Source: Coturnix japonica (lineage: Eukaryota > Chordata > Aves > Galliformes > Phasianidae). Taken from it: a stretch of DNA of 64,000 nt. Where the stretch lies: positions 1,488,001 through 1,552,000 of the forward strand of contig NC_029532.1 of the NCBI RefSeq assembly GCF_001577835.2, read 5' to 3'. The stretch's first letter is position 1. Each line of letters opens with the position of its first letter. The notes beneath the pieces are model-generated. The model was not told the DNA's origin, searched no databases, and worked only from the letters and a program-made list of their open reading frames with translations. Shown here in pieces: positions 42,501-54,700 of this stretch. Both the position numbers and the translations under genes were made by a program.

Positions 42501-45500
42501 CCTGCCATGGTGCCACCTGCATCCTCCAGTGCTGTGCTCCCCGTCAGGCTCAGCTGCTCCAAGCTCAGTGATGCTGGCAATGACTTGAGGCGCTGGTACC
42601 TGGGGGGCATAGGCAGATTTTAGGGTGCCCCCCACACCCTCCACCTCCCATTGAGGGACACTCACTGCTGCAGCAGATCCCCAAAATCCTCCTCTGCTTT
42701 GAGCTGCTTGTGCCGTAGAGGTCGGGGCAGCCCCACTGTGTCACTGTTCCCCTCTGCATCCCCTGTGCCAGGGGGGGTCTCTGTCACTGCAGGGCTCCCT
42801 GGTGCTGCCCGCTCCAGACGCTCCTTCAGCTCCTCCAGGCGCATCCCCAGGCAGAAGATGTCCCCTTCCACTGTGCTGCAATGCAGTGCCCATCATTAAG
42901 GACGAGGAATTGGGGCTGCTCCCATGCAGGGCTCTGAGCAGTGCTTCAACACCAGGGAATGCACAACCCATGCTCACCGCTCCGGGTCGAAGTTCCCTGT
43001 ATCCCCAATGCTCTGCTCCTCCCGTGCCTCCAGGTACGCCCGCTCCAGTGCATCCTGAGTATCCTGCAGCCTCCGGAACCGCTGCGGTGCAAAGGGAACC
43101 TCAAATCCCCTGCAGTGATCCCACAGCACCGAGGTCTGCACCCTCTGGGCTTAGGGATGCAGAAAGAGATGGGAGATTGGGGGGGACAGAATGGGGCACC
43201 TGGGGATAAGATGGGAACAAGACAGGCCCTTGGGGACAGGATGGGGCATCTAGGATGGGATTGGACCACTAGGGATGGAATAGGGCACCTGGGAATGGGA
43301 TGGGGCCTTTAGGGTGTACCTGGAGCTGCTCCTGTGGCACAGAACTCCCTGCCTGGATCCAGGCTTCAAAGGAATCCACCTGGGTGGGAGAGAAGGGGCA
43401 GAGAAGGGGTAGGAGCCCCACTGCTTACACCTGCTGGGGGCTGCCCCCATGATTTACCTGTGCTTGAAACTTGCGGGTCTGCTCTGCCAGTGTCTGTGTG
43501 AGCCGTGGCCCTGCACAGCAGCACGGCCCCACACATGTGGGGCAGCCCCCTGGGGGGGAGCGAGGCGAATGGGGCTGCAGTGATGCCCCCATCTCTGCTG
43601 GTTGTGGTGCTGGAGCTGGAATTGGACACAGAAGAGAAATGAAGCTGGCGACTTACAGCACTGCTTCCCCTGCTATGGGGGCACCTGTGGGATGCTTGGG
43701 TTTGGGGCAGGCTGTTTCCTGGCACTCACCTCCACCCATGGGGAGCTGTGGGTTTGGGGCTGTGCTGATGGCTGCGGCGCTGGCCCGTGGGATGCTGAAG
43801 GCCATCACTTTGCAGCCACCACTCATGGTGCCAGTGTGGGCACTGCAGCTGGCACACGGCGGGTCAGCATAAAGGTTCACCTAAGGGAAGAGACAGTGAG
43901 CACCCCAACCCCATTGCAACAGGGCCAAGGTGGCACTTGGTTTGACACCCGGAGCCACCTCAGTCTCCCCACCTGCACAATGGGGCAATGCAGGAGGACA
44001 AAGGGACACCCCGAGCCCTGCAGAGCAATGTGTCTGTTCCCATCCCTCCCACCCCTATATTTAGAGACATCCCCATAGTCCTCCTCACCTTGGCCCCCAG
44101 CCTCAGCTGGTCAATGGTGTTTTCAGCCTCAGCGTACTTGGTCAGCAGCTTGTGGTAATCTTCCTGTGGGGGGCACATGTCACCATGTCATGGGGGGGGG
44201 GGCACCCCGGGGTGCACAGAGCTGCCACACCTGCACGGGGGTGGGGGGTGATGGGAACATGCCTCTCCTCTAAGGGAACAGAAGGGCATCAGGAGGCAGG
44301 AGCATTGCATGGGGTCAGGAGCATCCCTAGGGGGACATGAGCACTCCAAGGACATGGATATGAGCATCCTAAGTCATGGAAAGGGACAGGAACACCCTTG
44401 GCAGGGGACAGGAGAAACCAAAGGTGGACATGAGCATCACAGAGGGGACATGTGCATCCCAAGGGAGACATGGGCATCCCGGGGGGGTGGGACAGGAACA
44501 TCTTTACGTGTGGACATAAGCAACAAAAGGGGGGTAGACGAGCATCCCAGTCCAGCTCTGGGGTTACCTGTAGTTGCTGCACCAGTGCAGTGGCCTGCCT
44601 GGGGGAACGGAGCTCCTGCGGCACTCCAGGGGGGGCAGAGGGCCGTGGAGGGGCCCCCTCCCCACTGCTCAGCAGCACCTCCCGGACGATTTCAGCTGGG
44701 GATTTAGGGACAAGGGGACCTCCGAGGGGTCTGGTGTGGGCAGGCAGGGCCCTGCTGGGTGGTGGGCGATAGCTCTGCCCCACCTTCACCCGTGCTTCCA
44801 CCTTGGAGAGGTCGGGCAGGGGGTGGTTGAGCCGCCCTCGGCCATATGGGCAAATGTCTGTGGGGTCCTTTGGCTTTTTGGTGTCGGTGCGATGCCGGGG
44901 GCTTGGGGACAGCCGGCTGGGCTTGGGCTGCTGTGGAGTTTGGGGGCTCTGGTTGGGGTCCCTGGCTCTGCCCCAACCCCAGCGCTGGCGTGGGGGGGTG
45001 TTGGGGATGGGACTGGAGTCTGAAAGCCCTGAGGTGCCACCGCCATCCGTGGTGGTACCCGGGGCTTTCAGGGGGGTTTCAGCATGGGGGTCCCCATCGC
45101 TCTCTGTTCCCCAGGGCCCCTCTGGCCTCTCGTCCTCCTCAGAGCTGCCCTGCTCTTCCTCCTCCTCCTCCTCCTCCTCCTCTGTCAGGTCCTGATGTTC
45201 ATACCAGCGTGGCTCTGCTGGGGACCCCATATCCAGGTCCTCACCGTCCCCTGCAAAGCAGCACTGACACCAACATATACCACCCCTGAGACCCCCCCCA
45301 ACATGGCAGTTCTTTCCCCAAAGGTTTAGGGACAGTAGAGAGCACTCACCCCATACTGGGCTCCCAGCCACCTCCTGTCCCCACTCAGAGCCTGAGTCCT
45401 GTGGGTCGCTGAGCTCCGCAGTGGCAGCCCCCAGCCCAATGACTCCATTCTCATCCATGTGCCTCTCAAAGTCTTCCTCCTCCTCCTCCTCCTCCTCCTC

Positions 45501-45578
45501 CTCTTCCTCCCAGCACTTGGGCTCCTGGCTGCCCAGCTCCGATTGCGTCCAACGCAGCCAAGGTGAGGAGCTGCCCAT
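39559..45578 (-). CDS. AKNA: AKNA, centrosomal microtubule organiser (formerly 'AT-hook transcription factor')
   Basis: Coding exons: 45578-45350, 45250-44568, 44163-44089, 43880-43730, 43615-43458, 43379-43320, 43081-42978, 42875-42666, 42599-42426, 42341-42116, 42036-41930, 41816-41593, 41521-41398, 41313-41143, 40764-40670, 40582-40316, 40223-40113, 40025-39869, 39763-39559. All phases close; 1176 aa (human about 1439). The ATG sits in a strong Kozak context (ACCATGG). Conserved blocks: an acidic N-terminus with two poly-Glu tracts, YGRGRLNHPLPD, KSPAEIVREVLLSSGE, the coiled-coil YHKLLTKYAEAENTIDQLRL, SPETDSGFVGSE (human matches), LRLRLEESLH, the CPHC...CPTC pair, and the C-terminal helix ending RGSCLF. 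In mouse the C-terminal part localises AKNA to subdistal appendages and promotes microtubule nucleation and delamination. An older report describes CD40/CD40L regulation. The AT-hook core was not found (see findings). Confidence 0.95.
40972..41075. repeat. telomere-like degenerate GGGTTA/GGGCTA tract in AKNA intron
   Basis: Contains gggttagagataaaagg, then aaaagggttagggttaaagctagg, then gagttagggctaaggg. Several near-TTAGGG units occur in about 100 bases, with the G-rich strand on +. Confidence 0.55.
43185..43320. repeat. minisatellite in AKNA intron
   Basis: Repeated 'gggatgggatgg.gcacctggg' units of about 20-25 bases directly abut an AKNA exon donor. Confidence 0.6.
44310..44530. repeat. 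minisatellite in AKNA intron
   Basis: Repeated units of the type gggacatgagcatcccaagg, about 20-25 bases each, about ten copies, diverged. Confidence 0.65.
45154..45182. repeat. AKNA: (TCC)n trinucleotide tract coding poly-Glu in AKNA
   Basis: Nearly pure CTC/TCC run in the large second coding exon. On the coding strand it reads GAG/GAA codons for a run of Glu. Confidence 0.85.
45473..45510. repeat. AKNA: (TCC)n trinucleotide tract coding poly-Glu near the AKNA N-terminus
   Basis: About twelve Glu codons in a row, nearly all GAG, from residue about 25. Such repeats often vary in length between individuals. Confidence 0.85.
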
Positions 45579-45680
45579 GGTGTCCCGTGCTGTCCTTGTC
45601 ACTTGTGTCTCCCCATGGCACTGTGGCAGCTGGGGACCTCTTCTTCATCACCAGTGTGGCTCACAGCTCTGCTCAGCATC
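45579..45680 (-). other. AKNA: AKNA 5' UTR part of first coding exon, with small upstream frame
   Basis: A splice acceptor (CTGCCCCCAG, minus strand) at 45681-45690 would start the exon at 45680. Within the leader an ATG near 45678 opens a 26-codon frame that ends at 45599, about 20 bases before the AKNA ATG. Confidence 0.5.
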
Positions 45681-45690
45681 CTGGGGGCAG

Positions 45691-48170
45691 GGAAGGAAGG
45701 TGTTAAACAGGCTCTATTCAAGGGCATTAACCCAAGCTCAGAGCTGTGCCCCAATGAACCCAAGATAGCCACAAGCCCACGGCAATGAGAACCAGGGCTG
45801 GGGGACAGGACGGGTGCCCTGTGAGCAGGACCTGCCCTTTGGAGCTGTGTCCCCAGGGTTCCCATAGCAGCAGCTCCAGGGACAAAACACAGCCGTGGGG
45901 TGGAGACGCTGCGGGGTTACTGTGTTGAATGGCACCGAGCCATTGATCCTGAGGGCTCCACAGCCCCCAGCCCACCCCAACACACCCCCAGGCTGTCACC
46001 ATGCGGCCACCAGCACAGCACAAAGAAAGGGTCTTTCAGTGGGACCACAGGGCACAGCAAGGACCTGGCACTGCCAATGGGCACCAGAAATTGACCCCCT
46101 TTGGAAACTGGGATACAGCTGACACAGCGAAGGCAGTGTGACAGCAGCCCTGTCCCCCCCCCTCATAAGCTGTCACTGCTGATAAACACAAGAGCAGTGA
46201 TGGCACCGTGCCCCCATGCATGCAATGAGCACAGGGTTCTCAGCCCCACATCTCCATCCTGCGTGAGGGATGTGAGGCAGGAGGGGGTGGGCAGAGCTCA
46301 TCCTACCCTACATCACTCCCAGCCCAGGCACAACTGGGGCAGCCCCAGTTGCACACAGAGGAAGAAGGGGGGGGGGTCAGGAGCTTGCTGTGGTTTTGCA
46401 TTTCTGTTCAGCTCCTTGCCCAGCAACCCCAGTGCAAAACCCAATACACAAACATACACACACACGGGATTGTTTTCCTTTGCTTTGTGGTTTCTGAGCA
46501 CACAAGCAAGGGCTGAGCCCACAAAGCAGCACACTCCCCCCCCCCCATCTCACTCTGGGGGTCCCTGCTCCCCCCTGGGGCTGATGCTGGAGCACAGCTG
46601 TAGGGCTTGGGGCCGCTTTCTCTGCTCTATGCCAGGATCTGAGGTTGGATCCATCCCAACCCGGCCAGGGAACAGAGCCAAAATTGCTCTTTAGTCGCAT
46701 TGAGAAGATGCAGAGCCCAAAGCATCTCCCGAGGAGCACAGACACGGGGATAGGGCCTCGGGGTGGGGAGAGCTGTGCTGTTGGGGCAGCATATAGGGGA
46801 AAAGCCTCGTGCTGCTGGGGCCCTGCTGGAGGGTTTGGGGTCCACTCAGTGCCCACAATGCCTGTGGCAAACAGAGCAGGGCAGTGGGAGCACTATATAC
46901 ACCCACCCCAATAGTGGGATTTAAGTAGGGATTTGCAGCTCTGGGGCTGTGGGGTGGATTAGAGGCTTTTCCTGCAGCAGGTTTGGGGCCATCCCCAGGG
47001 CACCACTCGGGGACCCTATAGATACACCCTGGACCCAACACCCCCAACATGGGGCCATGCTGAGGTTTCAATAGCAGCCGGGAGCTGTGCGAGCTCTGCT
47101 CCTCGTGCCGCTAATTACACACTAACTACACACTAACAGGCTGGATTAATTACCCTGCTGAGAGCACGCCGGGCTGTGCCACATCTCCCACTTGGTGACA
47201 GCTATGGGGGCAAACCAGGGGGGGATGAGAGCCATCATCGGAGTGATGGGGAGCAAGCATCCCTATTAGGGGGTCGGGGGGTCTCTCAGCCCCCATAGCC
47301 CCAGCTGCAGCCGATGCCTTTCAGAGCAGGTTCAAGCGGCCATCACGCCTCGGTGCACTGTAGGAACACAGCTCAGCGCTCCGACAGCCCCGCAGGGCTC
47401 AGAGCCGGAGGGGAAGGGGGGGATTTAGCGGCTCAGTCCCGGCTGCTGCCTGCAGGGAGCGGGTTTGGGGGTAGAGGGGCTTTGTTTCTGAACGCGTTTC
47501 CACCCAAACCTCTTTTATTTTTGGAGAAGGGGGGGATCGTGGAAACCAAAAGAATATCGCTGTGTTTCACACTGTGCAGGGGACAACTGCAACTCAGCGG
47601 GGCGAGGAAAGGAGTGAGGGGTCCCGTAGCACCGACTGATGGTGCTACAATCCCCACCCAATGGGACAGCATCGCTCCCATCTTCCGACCCTTAAAGCTG
47701 AGGGTCCCTTTGGGATATTAGCACTGGGTTATAGGATCGCTGTCACTGCGACCCTCAGCCCGGGGGTGGGATGGGGTGTGTGGGGCCGGGTTCGGGGATG
47801 TCTCAGCCCCATCGTGACCGCAGCCGGGTGAGCTCAGCGCCTTCCTCCAAACCAGGAACTGAAGCTGCCGGCGGCCCCCACCACTTCCTCGCAGTTCCCC
47901 CCCCTTCGCAGCCAACCCACGGTCACACCCCGAGCCCCATCCGGACCCGCAGTGCCACCACTCGTATCTCCATCACAGCTCAGTGTCCCCGGCCGCCCCC
48001 CACCCCAAAACACCCCCACGATGGGGCCCCTGAGCCGTGCCCCCCCTTCCGTACATGGAGGAGCGGCTTTGCGCGGCGCTGGCCCCGCTCCCAGTGCCCG
48101 CCCAGCTCCGGGCTGTGCTCCATCACCCCGTACCCCCCCTCCCTTCCCATCTCAGCCCGGTTCCGCTCAC
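45691..48170. other. AKNA: AKNA 5' UTR intron and CpG-rich flank
   Basis: No coding exon was found. An AT-rich island with two TAATTA sites lies at 47105-47155 (ctaattacacactaactacacactaacaggctggattaattaccc). The CpG content rises from about 47310. Confidence 0.5.
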
Positions 48171-48330
48171 CTATAAGGCACGACCCGCCCCGACCCGGTT
48201 CCGATCCACTCCCGGTCCGGTCGGACAATAGCGTGGCGCGCCGTGGGGTGGGCGTGGCCGCGCCATCATCCCCGGCCCCGCCTCTTTCCACCAATCACAG
48301 CGCTCCGCCTGAGCTGATTAGCATAAAGAC
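48171..48330 (-). promoter_or_regulatory. AKNA: AKNA CpG promoter and likely non-coding exon 1
   Basis: On the minus strand there is a good splice donor, TTATAG/GTGAGCGG (about 48172), preceded by CpG-dense sequence. Upstream of it lie a GC box (ccccgcc at 48276-48282) and a CCAAT element (48291-48295). This suits a TATA-less promoter firing leftward into AKNA. The start site is estimated at about 48230. Confidence 0.5.
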
Positions 48331-48424
48331 CGCGTCTTTACATTCATTTGCATAAGCCGGGTGAGGCGGCCAGCACCCCCTGGCGGCCCTATAGACAACC
48401 CTAATACCGCCCTATAACCGCCCG

Positions 48425-48430
48425 TTTATT
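48425..48430 (-). terminator. WHRN: polyadenylation signal of WHRN
   Basis: TTTATT, read as AATAAA on the minus strand, about 320 bases past the WHRN stop at 48749. Confidence 0.65.
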
Positions 48431-48748
48431 GAAAAACTAAAGCCAAGCTCTGTGTATAAATACAATGACAGCGGCAGCGAGTCACAAGGCGTCCGGCTGC
48501 TCACCCTTCCACCTCCTCCTCCCCCATCTGGCACCACAATGACCGCGGGGACCCCCCACCCCACAACCCCCCCCCGGTCATCGGGTACCCCTGCCCCAAA
48601 TGGGTTTGAGTCTGTCCGTTCTCAGCCCCCAACATCTGGGCACGGTGTGGGATTCTGCGTGTGCGTTGCGATGCAGCAATAGGGGAAGAAGGGGACACAC
48701 CGTAGCCCCCCCAACCCCATCCGGGTGCCCCCCGGTCCCAAATGGCTC
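48431..48748 (-). other. WHRN: WHRN 3' UTR
   Basis: Short non-coding stretch between the WHRN stop codon and its poly(A) hexamer. Confidence 0.6.
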
Positions 48749-51700
48749 CTAAAGGGCGACGTTGAATTCTGTGACCAGGAAATCGATGTAGTCCTTCTCT
48801 TTCAGCTTAAAAGCCTCGGCGATGATGCGGGCTGCCTCGCGATGCTCCTTGCCCCGCAGCCCCGTCCCGTTCACCTCCAGGATGACGTGACCCACCTTCA
48901 ATTGCCCGCAGTTGTGAGCTGAGCCACCGCGCTGCAAAGAGAGACGGGCTCAGCTCTGCCCTTCTGCTAATGGAACTACTTGAGGTTCACCCCCCAAGCA
49001 AAGAGCAGAGCCCATAGGATGCTGGAAGAAATCTTATGGGATGATTCTTTTCCATGAGGTAGGACCAGAGAGTGTTTACATATGTTTGTGACTGAGACAT
49101 CATTTTGCAAGAAGGGTGGAAGATAATGATCTATTTTTTTTGTATAAAAAGAGTTCCAGCTTGAATCTCCAAGCTTCAGAGGTCTGGCTTCTGGTGCTGC
49201 TTGAGTGAATGAGTGTTAGGGTGTAGGAGAAGGAGTTTTGCTTATCTTCTGTTGCTGGAGGATTGGGGCGTGACTCAAGTCCTCCTTGTGATAGAGGGAC
49301 CATTTACAGGGAGATTTCCTGGGCTATGCCCAGCACCCCGTTACTCAACGCATGCTCTTCTGGTTGTGCAGCGCTGGAGCCATATATGGCCGACAGCAGG
49401 GCTGTAGGGCTTGCTTTCCCAAGGTAACAGGTTCAGCTCCCCCTACCTGTATGGTGACGATACGAGGCAGCGGCTGCCGTGTGTTCGCTCCGCCCTCGAT
49501 GGCGATTCCCAAGGTCGGGGCGCTCTTGGACACTCGGATCAGACACGAGGTGGGCTCCAGGAGCCCGGGCTGTGGGCACAGAGCGATGATACCGAGGGGC
49601 TGGGGACCCACTGCGATCCCACAGCACACAAGGGTAGAGGGGAAGACACTGTGTCTTCTCTAAGTTTAAAACCCTTTGTCCTATCAATGATGTCCTCTAC
49701 CCCAGTCCCTGACCCCAATGTCCCCCAAACCCATCCTCACCGGCTTGGAAGCCCCTTCTGCTGTCCCCTCACTCCTTGTGCCCTCCTTGAGGCTTCGGCT
49801 TTTCCCAAGGACCGGCTGCCTGCTCTTGTCCTTGCTGCTGGCCTCCACCTCGCCGATGTCCACCCCACTGTCCTCACTGAGGGTCTGCCCGCTGTCTGAC
49901 AGCTGGGAGAGCGTGGAGGCTGTGGAGAGATGCGGGCTGTTAAAAGGGGACGATGGGACTGATGGTGCCAGGACATCTCAAGCTCGTTCTCCTCGTTACT
50001 GTGATTAATGAACTAATTGCAGTGGGGGAGCGATGCCACGGGAGGGCGGCAGTGCCACTCTGAGCATCCTCAGGTCCCTCCTTTGGACCCACAGCCCCGC
50101 ATCTCAGTCTGCTGGGGGCAGCCTCCTGATGCAGACCAGGATGCAGCTGGCTCTGGGCTGCAAGCACACATTGCTGCCTCGTGTCCAGCTTTTTGACCAT
50201 CAAGTTGCCCCCAAGTTCTTCTCTGTGGGGGCCCAACCTAAATACAGCACCTTGCACTTGTGTGATGAACCCCCATGCTGAAACCAAACTGGACTCACAG
50301 CCAGCACCCCAATACACAAAGCAATGGGGACCCTCCAACTTTTTACCCCAAGCAGAACACTCACCTCGAGCCTGTGGCAAAGGCCTCACTTCATTGACAT
50401 CGGGCTCGCTGTTGGGTTGGTGCACCTCCACCATGATGAAGTGCTGGTTGGCCTGTGGGCTGGGTGGTGGGGGAGCGGGGTGGGCTGGGGGTGGAGGTGG
50501 GGATGGGGATGCAGGGCTATGGCAGCCAGCAGCTGTGGGGCCATCTGCAGGAGGGCTGGTCAGCTTGGTGGGGGACTGCACCCTGGGGAAGGGGCCGATG
50601 GGGGGATGGCTGAGCAGGGAGAGCTGGGGGTCCATTTGCCGTCGGGAGCCACGCGGGGCTGGGGAAATGGTGGCATAGATGGCGCTCGGGGAGGACTCAT
50701 CGGTGGAGGTGGTGGTGGTGGAGGCCACACTGATGGTGTCCTTCTCAGAGTGGCTTGGAGGGGGTGTGGGGTTTCGGGGGGCTACAAAGAAGAGGCCTGA
50801 CTGGGAGGACTCGGAAGAAGGGCGTTTGGGTTTGTCCTTCCCCGGGTTCCTGTGCTGGGCAGTGGAGGGGTCGAGCATCTGGGGGGCTGTGGGAGGAGGA
50901 GGAGGCTTGAAATTGGGTGGTTCTTCTGGGAAGGACGAGAGATCATCCTGCCAAAGCAAGAATAGAGCCAGTCACACACCCAGGGCACTGCTAAAGCAGC
51001 TGGTTTGCACAGAAATATCTTTCTGACAGTATTGACAATATGACTCACAAATGAGGACAATTAAGGGACAAACCGGCCAACTTTGGCCTGGTTGCTGTAA
51101 GCACAGATGCTACTTTGATGTCCTGAATCCTTCTTCCAAAGCAGTTTGGTTGCTTTACTTCAGCAACTGCAGTGGCACCAGGGGTCGGTGACAGAGCAAA
51201 TTGCTGCAGAACCTGGGGCAACACTGAGTGTCATCAATAACCAAAGGTGTGCTGTCTTACCAGAGAGATGTCTGGCAGGGTGTTGATGCTGCTCTGCTGA
51301 CAGTCTTCACCTCCCTCCAATTCTGATGTGTTCTGGCAAGGTAAACACAGAGAAAACCTGGTCACGGCAGCAACAAGAGATCACTGAAATGCCAACACAA
51401 TAGGGAGCATGCAGAGTGATGGAGGGTGTTGCCTAAACACCCTGCAAGCATCCCTCACCCAAAGGTATTTATTGCCTGGAGAATCACACACCATACAAGC
51501 AAACAGCTCAGCTGGGAAACAGGCTTTCCCAAGCTAATAAAGTACCCATAGTGTGCTGTGAGCCTGGCCTGAAGGGAACAGCAGTAGGGCAGTGGGTTCC
51601 TCTGAACCCAAACCTCAGCTCCCTGTGTTTTAGTTTGGAGAGAGGGGAAGAACGAGCTCTGAGGGCATCACGTCCTGGTCCTGAGCTGCTGTTCAGTGAG

Positions 51701-54700
51701 GGCTGACTGCCTTCCCATCACATGGGGCTGTTTGCTCATCTGTGCTGGAACGGGCAGGGTACAGTTTGTGTTCAATTGCACGTTATTTATTGCAGGATAA
51801 ACAAGTGATTAGTTGGAAAGCTGGTACATCTGCGTTTTGCCCATCTGCTGGAGGCTACTGCTGCGCCTGTAAGATGTCAGTGCCCCAAAATAGATGCGGG
51901 AGACAATTAAAAGCATTAGAGAAGCAGCAAAAACACTGATGCAAAGTGCTTTTATTTCTGTGGCTTCAGAAGGAACCCCGGAGACTGAGAGCTCAGAGCA
52001 ATGGCTTGTTCCAAAAGCAACAAGGAGGTCAGCCTGCAAGTCTGCTCCTTCCTCTGATGAAGGTGGAGAACCATCAGGCTTCAGCCAGACCTGGTGCATC
52101 ACAGGATCACGCTGGTTTGAGTGCCTGGCATGAAGGCAGTGCAGGGCCAACCAGCTTTGGGGGTACCCCATCTCTGTCCCTAAACTCTTCCCTCTCCAGC
52201 TCTGCCTTCGCCTGCCTCCAACAGTTTCCATTTGCAGATTATGTGGTGGAGAAACCATCACCCCCTGGGGAGTACAGATCAGCCTTTAATTAACCTCACC
52301 ACTCCAAATGAGTCCCTTATTTTCCAGTCCGACTCCCACAGGGTTTTGCTTTCAAATAACTGCAGCAGCCTGAGCAGCAGCCCAGCTTTCCCCCTCTCCC
52401 ATATCTCTGCAGGGTTTGAGGATGGAGATGGACAAGCCTGGAAGCCCACGTGTACAAAAGCCCCAGGTGCTGTGCACAGACATCTCAGCCTTTGAGTGCT
52501 ATGGGGGTGACACTACAACACAAAGCAAACAGCAGCCGTCCATATGGGATGATGGTGCCTGTCCTGGAGGGGTCAGAGCAAAGCAGAGGCAAATGGAGCT
52601 GAATTACTGCAGTGCACCCAGATCTGCAGCTTCATGGAGCTGGGAGTGAGCCGGCATCTATGGAGTCAGGCCCTGGGAGGATAAAGCACTTGGATGGTGG
52701 TGTATTTGTTAGGAGACATCTCAATTCCTTAATCCTAACAGTGAGGGCTGAGGAAGGAGGTGGGGACAAAGTCCCTTAAGGACTGCTTTGGTTTCAGACA
52801 GGTGAGAAATTCACACTGCCCTGATTGGACAAGCTGCATCACATTACTGTAATCTACAATGAACCTCTGCTTTGTAGGTCTCATCTTGAGATCAAAATCC
52901 TCCATTTACAACAGGTGGTGATGATACTCACACAACCAACCAGTGGGTGGCACAATCAAACAACGCTCTGCCTCATCTCCGAGCAGCCTTCAAGAACCCT
53001 GTGATAAAATCACTTTAGTGCTGATCAGCCTCATCCTGGCTGGTTTTGGCATGTTTGCCCACCAACACATAATGGTACCTGCTCTGGTGTCACTGACTTT
53101 GCCCATGAAACCAACTTAACCAGTGTCCCAAAGGATCCCTCCTGCACAGATGCTCGTACAGACCTTTTCCTCACATGGTCTATAAAGAAAACTCTCAGAC
53201 GTCAATGCTGCTGGGCTTTACAAAAGCACAGCCTCGAGCTGCCAAGCAGCGATGCTGGCATCACTTGGGTCTGGTTCACAGCTGAGCCTTGCCAGCACTG
53301 CAGCACTAAGACCTACAGCCCAGCAAAGCCAATGGAGGGAGAAGCAGAGCTGGGAGACAGGAGGCAGCTGCTGACGTGGCTGAGCTGTGTGCTGGCCTCT
53401 GGAGGGGTCTGTCCCCCCCTTCCCACCCCACACACATCACACGCACTCGCATCCCATCTGCTATGGCAACCGCAGCACTCAGAGCTCCACCCCGCCGGCC
53501 GCCCCTACCTCCATCAGGTCTATTAGCCACAAGAGCCGCTCCTGGGGACGTGCGAGGGGAAAAGCAGATGAAAACAAGCACAACAGCGAGAACAGAACAT
53601 CAGGGACGATGCAGAACAAACAAAGCCACACAAGCAAATCCCAGCGCAACGCATCCCTCCTCCCCAATGCCCACCCTGCGGAACCCACATCCAGCTGCAT
53701 CCATGGCTGAACACGAAGGCTGCCAGGGAGAGCAGCAGAAGAGCAAAGTTTACAAGCTCTGTGCTTCTTCTCTTCCCTCCTGTCAGCTGCAATAAGCATC
53801 TATCCACCCAGAGCCCCTCACCAGACCTCTGCCCACTGGCTGTGTTTCAAAGGCCCCTTTAGCACAGTTCCACCCACCCCGCACATTGGCTGCTCTGCTT
53901 GCTGCCAAAGAAGCAGAAAGCCCCTCATCATCTGTTCTTTTTTCAAGAAGGTTTTAATTTCCAAGGCTGCTAATGCATTTATGATGAAAGGCATTTTACG
54001 GCGAGGAAATTAATTTTGGGATCTGTGAGTCGGCACGCTCCGGGGTGATTATGATAAGTTAATTAGATGGTGTGTGAGACAAGGGTCTGGCAGTGAGATG
54101 TGGGAGTGCTGCTGCTCAGTGCTGGGGACTGGGCAGGGGTTTGGATGGGGCAAAGGACTCTCAAAGCCAGCACAAAATCATCACTGTCCTGCCAGTGTAA
54201 GACACTGTCTGCTTTTCCCCTGTCTCCAAAAGCAGGGTGCTGTGATACAGATTGCAGCCAGGAGAGGTGAGCCCCTCACACACTTATAAGGGGATAAGGA
54301 AAGCTTTGGAGGAACCCCCCCATTCCATGCTGGGGAAATGCCTTTATAGCACTTGAGGGATGTGAGCTTGCTATAGGGCTGCCAAGAGCAGGGGCTGAAA
54401 GGTGAAGGAACAGCTGGAAGAGGCTCACCCGGGCTGAGCTGACAGTGGTGGAGGTGAAGTGGCTGCTGGAGGAAGAGATGGTGTCACTGTAGGACATCAT
54501 GGAGTAGGAGTCGGTGCCGACGCTGGGTCCTGCGGGCTGCCGGGCTTTCATGGACTCAATCTCTCTCTTCAATACCAGGTTGTCAAAACGATCGAGGTCT
54601 TGTGGGGAGATCACACCCCTCACCTCTGAGAGCAGTGAGAACTGGGGCAGGTAGGCAGACAAGCAGGTAGAAGTCAGAACATGACCACACCCCCAGTATG

